Positions 7,798 through 14,996 of a DNA stretch of 64,000 bases are shown piece after piece. Origin of the DNA: Arthrobacter woluwensis (GTDB taxonomy: Bacteria > Actinomycetota > Actinomycetes > Actinomycetales > Micrococcaceae). Both the position numbers and the translations under genes were made by a program. Every line of letters starts with the position of its first letter. Within the stretch, counting starts at the first letter, position 1. The DNA is taken from positions 1,178,001 through 1,242,000 of the forward strand of contig NZ_JAUSXR010000001.1 in assembly GCF_030816155.1 (NCBI RefSeq), in the 5' to 3' direction. Under the pieces are notes generated by a model that worked only from the letters and a program-made list of their open reading frames with translations, had not been told where the DNA came from and ran no database searches.

Positions 7798-9609
7798 TTA
7801 CAACGACGCAAGCTCCGCAAGCAGCTTCGCCACGGATCGCGGCCAATCGACCAACCCGGCGATCGAATCACGAAGAACGATCGCCTGAGCGCGCGCCACG
7901 TCCGGGGCATCGAGGACACGTTGGATCGCGTCAACCCACTCGTCCACCGCAAACCCGGACCGCGTATTGGCCGTCGATGCGATCGAGGACGGGCTCGTGT
8001 CGATAGACGAGTCACGAATGAACTCCGCAAGGCCCGACTCCGCACTAATGATGACCGGGACACCGCTCGCGATCGCTTCATACGCGGCCAGACCGAAGCC
8101 TTCATGCCGTGAAGGCATCAGCAGTACTCGCGCTTGCGCGAGATCCTGCATGATGTCCTCCTCCGTCTCGGAGAACGGACGCAGGTGGTACGGCACGCGT
8201 CCTTCCATAATTAGGTCCAGACGCTCCTTGACCTCCCTGGCCGCCGCGTCGGGCACACCTCGAATGATGAGGACGGGACGATGCGACGCCTTCGAGGGCC
8301 ACTTGTCGACGACTCTAAGCATCGCTTCCGCAGCGATATCGATGCCCTTCGAGCGAAAGTCTTCCGCGCGTCCCACGAGCAACACATGGTTGCGTACGGG
8401 GGCGTGAGTTTTGCTGACATCAAAAGTGTCACGCAAGCCCGGCATCAAACCGATCACAGGGGTCGTGGGCCCGCGTCCGATGAGATCGTCACGGATACTT
8501 GCTGCGAGCAGCGGTCCCACGCCGACTACGAGATGTGCCGACCGCGCGAGTTCCTGCTCCAACCGCCGACGGGCCGCGGAATCCGACATACGCGAAGGCC
8601 CGCCGGGCACTTCCTTCGCCGACTCCAGTTGTTCAGCGTCCGTATGGACGAAATGCACACGACGTGCCTCTGGGAAGAACTCTTGCTGTTGAGCAGCCGC
8701 ATAGGGACCGAGAAGACGCCCGTGTCCGACGATCACGTCAGGGACCCACGATTGATCCGCGAAGATGGGACGAAGAAGCAATGCCTCACGATCGGTCAAA
8801 CCTGGCACTCGGGCCGGCGTCACGAGTGCAACATTGGCATCCGATGCAGCCTTGATATCTTCCGCGGACGCGTCCGCAACCATGACCGCCGCATCAATAC
8901 CCGTCGCGGCAAGAGCGATCGCCAACTCGCGATTCACCGTGGAGATGCCGCCCCGTCCCGAACGCCACTCATCACACACAAGCAAGAACCGGTCAAGTCG
9001 GCGCGGCGGCACATTCGCTGCGTCGGGGGCCGGAAGCGGGAGACCTCTGGTCAGCAGGCTTAGCGCCTCTTGCGTAGAACGCGGATCCTCCGAAACCGAG
9101 AGATCACCACCCGGCGCAGCGGCGACGAACTGCCATGTCATCTCCGCGTCCGCTGTGCCAACCAGCACCGAGTCGAATCCGACGCCGTCATCGCCTCGAA
9201 CAAGCCGCGCAGCGAAATCGGATGTAGTAACACCGCCCCGTCGACCGGCAGGCTCGTCAGCAGGATCTCCGTAGAACAGGATCACAGCCGCGATGCTCGC
9301 CTCGTCACGGAACGATCGGCGCAACTGCACCGACGTCGCCAGCATTTCCGACGCGCGATTTCGGAAGTTCTTCAGGAAGTACCGGCGATTGAAGATCTTC
9401 AGCTCTATAGCGAGAGGCGGAGCATCGCCTTGCGTCACGAGAATATCCGCACCGGAATCCCAGCCGCGCCGATTCTGCTGACCGCCCACTAGCTCCGCAA
9501 AATAGTTCTCGATTGCGAGATAGTTGCCGGCGGCCCGAGGATCTGCACGTGGACCCTGCAACAGCGACACCAAATGCTGTTCGACTGACTCCTCCATGGC
9601 GACCAGCAT
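7798..9609 (-). CDS. Nuclease-like (PD-(D/E)XK) domain fused to GT4 glycosyltransferase
   Basis: The protein has 603 residues in two parts. Residues ~1-130 look like a PD-(D/E)XK fold: D55 in SGADILV, then E69-L-K71 in LAIELKIF, after an N-terminal helix. Residues ~205-600 are a GT-B glycosyltransferase of family 4. GGISTVNRELAIAL is the acceptor-side loop, the second Rossmann half begins near VLLVGRAEDFRSKGID, and the E-x7-E donor motif is EGFGLAAYE followed by AIASGVPVI. GT4 enzymes transfer sugars from nucleotide-sugars. A nuclease-like fusion partner is not one I recognise. It is convergent with the nuclease-STAND gene, and the upstream SIR2 gene has the same orientation. The start may be ATG 9609 or 9597; neither has a clear ribosome-binding site. 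Confidence 0.75.
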   Translation of the reverse strand: MLVAMEESVEQHLVSLLQGPRADPRAAGNYLAIENYFAELVGGQQNRRGWDSGADILVTQGDAPPLAIELKIFNRRYFLKNFRNRASEMLATSVQLRRSFRDEASIAAVILFYGDPADEPAGRRGGVTTSDFAARLVRGDDGVGFDSVLVGTADAEMTWQFVAAAPGGDLSVSEDPRSTQEALSLLTRGLPLPAPDAANVPPRRLDRFLLVCDEWRSGRGGISTVNRELAIALAATGIDAAVMVADASAEDIKAASDANVALVTPARVPGLTDREALLLRPIFADQSWVPDVIVGHGRLLGPYAAAQQQEFFPEARRVHFVHTDAEQLESAKEVPGGPSRMSDSAARRRLEQELARSAHLVVGVGPLLAASIRDDLIGRGPTTPVIGLMPGLRDTFDVSKTHAPVRNHVLLVGRAEDFRSKGIDIAAEAMLRVVDKWPSKASHRPVLIIRGVPDAAAREVKERLDLIMEGRVPYHLRPFSETEEDIMQDLAQARVLLMPSRHEGFGLAAYEAIASGVPVIISAESGLAEFIRDSSIDTSPSSIASTANTRSGFAVDEWVDAIQRVLDAPDVARAQAIVLRDSIAGLVDWPRSVAKLLAELASL

Positions 9610-9696
9610 AGACGGCTCGCGAACGACGCCGGCCGCCGCAACCGTGAACGCAGCGTGTGTTGCGGCGTTCTGCAGCGACTGTTGGCACCATCAGCG

Positions 9697-10117
9697 TATG
9701 GGCTTCTACTTCGTGTGCCTTGGCCGGCGCAGCGGCCGTACCGCCTGCACGTTGAAGGCGCAGCAGGCGCATCTGACCGAGCAGGCCGTCCAGAGACTGA
9801 TCAACAGATCAGTCTCACCTCGCAGGAACGGCAGAGCGTAGAGGAACAGCTCCTCGCTGAATCTAAGGCGACCGTGCGGGAAGCCGATACTGGACGCGCG
9901 GAGTCGCTGTCGACGCAGTTGCCCCCAGGACCTCAACAAGTCTTGGAAGCAAAACGACATGTACGACATCGATGCGCTCGCCACTGCCGTTCCATATTGT
10001 GACATCGTCTTCGCGGATGCCGAGGCCCGCGATGATGTGATCCGCAGGCAGATGCAAGTCGCGATAGACACCGTCCGGCCTCGACGGTCGGGGGAACTGA
10101 TCGACGAACTGATCTGA
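9697..10117 (+). pseudogene. Decayed hypothetical gene (C-terminal remnant)
   Basis: The segment ending at 10117 reads NDMYDIDALATAVPYCDIVF and on to a stop. I recall this type of ending from a conserved actinobacterial hypothetical family. Upstream, the matching coding signal jumps between frames (for example DLNKSWKQ continues into a different frame), so the gene carries frameshifts and lacks a credible full-length frame. The 9610-10307 interval contains nothing else that I can support. Confidence 0.45.
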
Positions 10118-10307
10118 TCCGCGCCGATCTGATAACTAGACTGTCGAGTATCCGTAGGCCCACCAGCTCACTACACTCGGGGCCGGCCCGTCGACGCTGG
10201 CGCAGTGAGAGCGGCATACCGGGCGGGAGGGCATCACCCAATCACACTTTCGAGCGGGTGACGATGGTTGCGCCTTGTGGTCGGTGCAGGTCTCATCGCC
10301 GCCGGAC

Positions 10308-13300
10308 TTAAGAACTGATCCAGGAGAGAGCTTCGTGAACGCCGCGTGCAACGGCGAGCTCGGCAAGCGCACGAAGTGACGCGGGGTCGGCGGCAGGCTT
10401 CACCCGCTCAACGAGCTCCTCCAACTCGTACTTCACGTGCCAGTCGATACTTTCCGTCAGGCGCAATCGAGTGGTGGCGATCCTGACCAACAAGTCCGCG
10501 ATCGGCTGCACGACCGGTGCCTCAAGGTGATGGAATCTCGTGCGGTCGCCCATGGCACCGGGGCACGATGCCGTGAGTGTAAGTGCCTCGGCGGTTCCGA
10601 GTTCAAGGGCGAGGTCCCCCCAGGCCGTCTTCTCCGTCGAGGGCTGGACACCTGGAGCAGCGGCTTGGCGCGTCTCGATCGCCTCCTTTAGCCAGGATGA
10701 CCAAAGCGCCTCACGGCCAGCGTCATCGAGCTCACCTACGGTTTCGCTAAGCGCTCGGATGAACTCCGCGAGTTGGCCAGCCCGCTCCGGCGCCGCCAGA
10801 AGATCGATCAAGGAGGGTCGATCCACGGAGGCTGCGGCGGAAAACGTCGCGACGGACGCCATTGTCCTCCAGTATCGGTAGGCCATATGGTCGTCACGGA
10901 TCGAGGCGGCATCCGCGGAGCGAAGAAGGAGTTGCCAGAAGCCCGCGTCCAGGAGATCGGGTGGTGTTCTCGGTTCGTGGAGGAAGCTGAACCACGCGTC
11001 AGGTGCAAACTCAGACGTGCCTGAGTCGAAGAGTGGGAAGACGTGCGCGGCGGTGAACACCGGGTCAGCGGCGAAAAGGAAATGGAGCTTCCCGGTCAGC
11101 ATGCTGGCGGCAGCGGGCTGTGCGGGCGTCGGCGAGTCCAGCATGGATCTCAGCGCGGTGGCTTCGGCCGCAGCCAGTCCCGCCCATCGTTCAGGTGCTG
11201 CCTGCCACCTTGAAGCAATGCGATTCAGCCAATACTGAGCCAAGATGCCAGGCCACGTGTTCAAGTCCCGCATGAGGGAATCGCTCCATCCCCCGGGATC
11301 GAACCGAGGCGCGTTCTTCACCCACAGCTCGGATGCAATCGTGTCGAGCCGTTCCAGCACTGGAGGACCTACTGCACCCTCCGATGGTTTCGAAACTGAC
11401 CTCAGCACCTCACTCACCGCTCGAGTGAGCTCGGGTCTGGCGCTCAGCATTTCTAGCGTGTCGACGAGGTCGTCGATCCGCTCCACGAGGAGCGCGCTTT
11501 GGCTCCATCCATGCAGAATTGCCCCGAGGAGATCATGGTGCTGCGCGACGGGCACGAGCGTGACTTCCGGCAGCAGCTCAAGGCCGATTGCGGGCTGCGC
11601 CGCCGCGGCCTCTCGTATGAGTTTGCAAGTGTCGTCCCACGTTGGTTCGTCGAAGTTTCGTTCCGAATAGTCGAGGTTGAGGAGCGACTGGACGCTGACG
11701 CGTGCCCCGTTCTCACGTACACGCGCGAGAAAGTCGTCGACGGTGTGCGGCATCTTTCCGCCCCACGTGCCCGATATCAAGTAATGATCGAAGTCCGGGT
11801 GGGGACGAATCTCCATCTCTGGCTCTTCGTCCTGGATCTCGGAGATGGCGGCATCCAGTTCCGGCCATGAGGTGACATACCTGCTGAGCCATTCTGCCCG
11901 GTCAAAGATCGCTCTGCGGCGGAATCGTGGTTCGCCCCCCTCCGCCGGGTCATCATGTGGAGGGCCAGCGAGAACTGCTGCGAGCAACTGTTGCCTGGAG
12001 CCAGGGCTCAGGTCAGGCGCGACGACCTGAAGCAGACGGAAGACTTCGTGCTTCGCTTCAGGGTCGTAAAGTAGATCGCCGAACACAGTCGCGCACTTCT
12101 CGTCGCCGTTCAGGTGTGGAGACTCAATGACCAGGTGCAGTCCGAGCCTTCGGAAGAGAGCATGAGGACTCGCGAGCCATCTGGCCGATAAGTCTGCGCA
12201 ATTCGACGTGGTGAGCGCGGCGCTGTCGCGGAGCATGTCGATTACCGTGCCCTCCTCATCGCCGAACCGGTCCTGTTCATGCGGTTCAATTGCGGAGCGG
12301 CGAAAGGACCAAGGATCGAAGGTGCGCTCTGGATCGAACGCACGCAACAGTTCATAAGCATCGGTCAGTGCCTGTTCCGCGATCTGAAGCACCCGGTCAG
12401 CGCTCTCATCCGCTTCCTCCGCGACCTGCTCCCACAACTTCTTCAGGATCTGATCTGAGGTCGCCCACTCAATCTCTGCCGATACGCGACGCGGCTGTGT
12501 CTCGTCCTCGTTGGTTGGGAACCACGGGCGGTCTTCCTTCAGCACGAGGCGGGGTACAAGCGCACGGCGAAGCAACGGGAGCGCATCGACGCCCGATAGC
12601 GGGTTGCCGTAGCCCAGGAACCAGGTCAGGCCTGACTCTGCGGGGTCTGTTCGCAACGCGGCGATCAGAATAGTCATCCAGCGACGCGCATCTTCGGGCG
12701 CCGTCGCTCGCAACGCGCGCGCAGCGCGCGAGATCTCCCACTGGAGCTCCGTCGATACGACCGGTCCGAGCCGGGCGACAGTACTAAGCGCGAGCGCCGA
12801 ACGCTCGGGAACCGCAACGTACTCGTCGACGAACCACCTTGCCAGCACCCGAGACGCCTCGTTCTCGACTCGTCCCGTACTGAAGAGCGTCGTGAATGCC
12901 GGTTGCTCCTCAGCCCATCGGAGCCACTCGTAGCCCGTCGCCGCGGCTACGAAGCCACGTGCGCCCGACGGTGTGTTCAACACATCGGCGAGGTAGTCCG
13001 CTTCCTCCGGTACCGCCGGAGGAGCCCCGGCCGCGAGTTCCTTCGCGCGTGCGTGGTGATCCAACAAGCCCATACTCATCAAGGACGCCCAGGCGTCCAA
13101 GGCCAAGGGAAGTGCCGCGTGCCCGTCGTCGCTTGGATACGCCACCGGAGTGATCCGGAGGTTCTCCCACCGGGCGCTGTTCGGCTCGTCGGTAAGCACG
13201 AACCGCGGCTGCGCACTCGGCGGAAGCCCGCGAGCTAAGTACGTCATGACGACATCGCTGTGGCTGTAGCCGACGAAGAGCACTGTCCAATGCTCGAAGA

Positions 13301-13853
13301 GATCCTGCACGAACCGTCGAGCCCACCCGTCGGTGAGATAGGCCCGCCCGAAGTCGTCGTCCGTGACTACAAGCTCCGACGCTGGACGAGACACGGAGCC
13401 GTGTAGGTGGACCAGCCCCCGAACCTCTCTCCCCACCGGCAGAGCAGGCCCGGAGTATGCTTCGCCGAGACTCAGAGCCGTCTCGGAGGCGGCGGCTTCA
13501 ATATGTAGGTCGTAGTTCGTCGTAACGATCGGCGCACCGGCTGCGCTCGCGAGGCGAGCGAGTGCTCGGTGATTGGCGTTGGGAAGCGACTGCGCACTCC
13601 CGGTGATCGCGCGCACCTGATCCTTGACGAGCGGATGCGCCTGCATCAGCTGGCCCAGGAACCGGTCCGGCGTGAGAGTAGCGTCGTACTCCTCACCGAG
13701 AGTTTGAGCGATTGTGCAAGCCAGGCCGTCGTAGAGCGGGAGGCTAGACGGTGCGTTGATGGATACGCCCGCACCAACGAACAAGACCAGTCGAGCGTTA
13801 CGTGCGGCTGCCAACAGTTCGTTTGGGACGTCGACATCGTTGGTAAGCCTCAC
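10308..13853 (-). CDS. SIR2-domain protein (DSR-like), candidate NAD+-depleting defence protein
   Basis: The protein has 1181 residues. The N-terminal ~200 residues are a SIR2-like NAD-binding domain: FVGAGVS (25-31), TTNYD with N113 and D115, HLHGS with candidate catalytic H151, and VGYSHSD (194-200). The remaining ~950 residues are helical, with many Trp/Leu/Ala-rich segments and no recognisable second enzyme. This is the layout of defence-associated sirtuins (DSR1/DSR2), where the C-terminal region senses phage proteins and SIR2 destroys NAD+ to abort infection. That role is inferred. The start is GTG at 13853. It is the last gene of the element before attR and reads away from it. Confidence 0.8.
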   Translation of the reverse strand: MRLTNDVDVPNELLAAARNARLVLFVGAGVSINAPSSLPLYDGLACTIAQTLGEEYDATLTPDRFLGQLMQAHPLVKDQVRAITGSAQSLPNANHRALARLASAAGAPIVTTNYDLHIEAAASETALSLGEAYSGPALPVGREVRGLVHLHGSVSRPASELVVTDDDFGRAYLTDGWARRFVQDLFEHWTVLFVGYSHSDVVMTYLARGLPPSAQPRFVLTDEPNSARWENLRITPVAYPSDDGHAALPLALDAWASLMSMGLLDHHARAKELAAGAPPAVPEEADYLADVLNTPSGARGFVAAATGYEWLRWAEEQPAFTTLFSTGRVENEASRVLARWFVDEYVAVPERSALALSTVARLGPVVSTELQWEISRAARALRATAPEDARRWMTILIAALRTDPAESGLTWFLGYGNPLSGVDALPLLRRALVPRLVLKEDRPWFPTNEDETQPRRVSAEIEWATSDQILKKLWEQVAEEADESADRVLQIAEQALTDAYELLRAFDPERTFDPWSFRRSAIEPHEQDRFGDEEGTVIDMLRDSAALTTSNCADLSARWLASPHALFRRLGLHLVIESPHLNGDEKCATVFGDLLYDPEAKHEVFRLLQVVAPDLSPGSRQQLLAAVLAGPPHDDPAEGGEPRFRRRAIFDRAEWLSRYVTSWPELDAAISEIQDEEPEMEIRPHPDFDHYLISGTWGGKMPHTVDDFLARVRENGARVSVQSLLNLDYSERNFDEPTWDDTCKLIREAAAAQPAIGLELLPEVTLVPVAQHHDLLGAILHGWSQSALLVERIDDLVDTLEMLSARPELTRAVSEVLRSVSKPSEGAVGPPVLERLDTIASELWVKNAPRFDPGGWSDSLMRDLNTWPGILAQYWLNRIASRWQAAPERWAGLAAAEATALRSMLDSPTPAQPAAASMLTGKLHFLFAADPVFTAAHVFPLFDSGTSEFAPDAWFSFLHEPRTPPDLLDAGFWQLLLRSADAASIRDDHMAYRYWRTMASVATFSAAASVDRPSLIDLLAAPERAGQLAEFIRALSETVGELDDAGREALWSSWLKEAIETRQAAAPGVQPSTEKTAWGDLALELGTAEALTLTASCPGAMGDRTRFHHLEAPVVQPIADLLVRIATTRLRLTESIDWHVKYELEELVERVKPAADPASLRALAELAVARGVHEALSWISS

Positions 13854-14274
13854 CTATAGAATCTCTCACGTCTTGTCCGTTCAGTCATCCTTGACGCTCC
13901 GGGCGCTGGTGCAACCGTCCGTCCCAGCGGGACAGTGGATGGGAGGGCAGGCTTCCGATGTAAACGATCGGATCGGCCCCATCTGGGTGCATGCATTGGT
14001 CCTTGAGCCGCCACGTGGTGTCGGCGAGATGGGTTGAGCCGGTGAGGAGCGCGAAGCGATGAGCATTGCCGTGCCATGATTCGCCTAGAGCCCGTCAGTT
14101 GTTCTTAGCGCGCGCCCGAGACCTGGCTCATCAAGAACCCACCGAAATCACCCGCCGAGGTCCGCAACCGACCGGCTGCACTCGTACCAAGCGAACCGCC
14201 CGGTTCCCTGTAAACACAAGGGATCCGCGAGTTCCCGAGACGATCGGCAGAGACCGGAAATCGACCGGATCCTC
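13854..14274. other. Non-coding right end of the element
   Basis: No frame here has coding character. It presumably holds the SIR2 promoter (minus strand) and the integrase arm sites expected near attR, but I could not identify either by eye. Confidence 0.5.
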
Positions 14275-14309
14275 CAAGGGGTCGCAGGTTCAAATCCTGT
14301 CAGCCCGAC
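14275..14309 (+). repeat. Right attachment site (attR)
   Basis: This is a perfect 35-base copy of 682-716 (tRNA-Pro 3' end), without the 5' part of a tRNA. It marks the right boundary of the integrated element. DNA beyond it would have been directly downstream of tRNA-Pro before insertion. Confidence 0.9.
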
Positions 14310-14322
14310 CGCGAAGTGGCTA

Positions 14323-14357
14323 AGAACCCCGGAATATCGAAGATGTTCCGGGGTTTT
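14323..14357 (+). terminator. Rho-independent terminator, probably the original tRNA-Pro terminator
   Basis: AACCCCGGAA (14325-14334) pairs with TTCCGGGGTT (14346-14355), followed by TTTT. It stands 14 bases after attR, the position expected for the tRNA terminator before the element inserted. Confidence 0.75.
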
Positions 14358-14582
14358 CACGTCCTGGGACGGCATCCATACTTGATGATCTCTAGGCCAG
14401 CCTAGCTCCTTGGCCAGTTCGGACATGTTCGGGTAAAAGTGCCAAACGCCTGCGACGTGAGGTACGGACAATTCCCCCCGCCGCCAGCCTAATCTGTATC
14501 CGAGATCGCAGACGCTCGTCGGAAGCCCGCGCGAATCGTTACCCAAGGTCCGGATCCAGTCGAGTCCGATATGATTCCGCAC

Positions 14583-14954
14583 ATGGAACCAATCGCGGCC
14601 ACCGCAGCTGCCATCGGACTGATCAATGCTGGAGTGACCCCTACTAAGACCACCACAAGCGCGGTCGCTAAAACCGTGCAGCGTCTAAGACTGGCCGGAA
14701 CCTACGATCCACAATGGTTAGTCCTCGACCCTTCTCTAAGTGGTGGGTTGACCAGTTCGGAGATCTCGGATCTGAGCAGTTTTCTTCGATCAGACGAGAT
14801 GAAACCGGTGCTCGCCTTCTCGGCAATTTCAATCATGTACGACCGACAGATCAACCAGCCGGAAATGATCGCCACGGCAAAAGAGCTGATTCGAAACCAA
14901 ATTAGGGCCTGGAGAGTCACTCCAAGGCCAAGTGGGCTAGAAGTCCAGATCTGA
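14583..14954 (+). CDS. Helical N-terminal region of the NACHT protein, separated by an in-frame stop
   Basis: This 123-residue open frame starts MEPIAATAAAIGLINAGVTP and continues with helical segments such as SSEISDLSSFLRSDEMK. It ends at TGA 14952-14954 in the same reading frame as the NACHT gene, and the frame stays open between the two. Actinobacterial NACHT proteins often carry a ~120-residue helical region of this kind before the NTPase, so the two frames look like one gene interrupted by a stop. A TATGAT hexamer at 14570-14575 lies 7 bases before ATG 14583 and would suit a leaderless transcript. An earlier ATG at 14571 overlaps it. Alternatively this is an independent small partner protein. 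Confidence 0.55.
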   Translation: MEPIAATAAAIGLINAGVTPTKTTTSAVAKTVQRLRLAGTYDPQWLVLDPSLSGGLTSSEISDLSSFLRSDEMKPVLAFSAISIMYDRQINQPEMIATAKELIRNQIRAWRVTPRPSGLEVQI

Positions 14955-14962
14955 TCTGGACT
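14942..14962 (+). promoter_or_regulatory. Perfect 9-bp hairpin spanning the TGA stop
   Basis: AGTCCAGAT and ATCTGGACT form a perfect stem with the three-base loop CTG. The TGA stop (14952-14954) sits in the loop and first stem base. No T-run follows, so it is not an obvious terminator. It could influence termination, reinitiation or readthrough into the downstream NACHT frame. This is inference from position only. Confidence 0.5.
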
Positions 14963-14996
14963 CATCTCGAAAAGCTGTATCGAGGTGCAATTTAGC

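Larger units (their letters stand above)
717..14309 (+). mobile_element. Integrative element in tRNA-Pro with anti-phage-like cargo
   Basis: The element is bounded by a perfect 35-bp direct repeat (682-716 and 14275-14309) and has a tyrosine integrase near the tRNA end. It contains an excisionase-like gene, the integrase, one small unknown gene, a broken serine recombinase, a broken hypothetical gene, and three large genes: nuclease-STAND, nuclease-like/glycosyltransferase and SIR2. No conjugation, replication, capsid or terminase genes are visible. It therefore looks like a small genomic island moved by its own integrase and dependent on other elements for transfer. Excision may be impaired because the excisionase-like frame is shifted. 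Confidence 0.85.

Noticed and set aside
9610..10307. Intact gene between the glycosyltransferase fusion and SIR2 genes
   Set aside because: All frames are short and the recognisable protein ending is split between frames, so only a remnant is annotated.
14148..14582. Minus-strand frame with an LTGFEPATPW-like segment across attR
   Set aside because: The apparent similarity is a translation of antisense tRNA sequence and terminator, a known annotation artefact.
14952..14954. TGA in the NACHT gene as a selenocysteine codon
   Set aside because: The hairpin spans the codon and does not follow it at a SECIS distance. No selenoprotein family is involved and no sel genes are in view.
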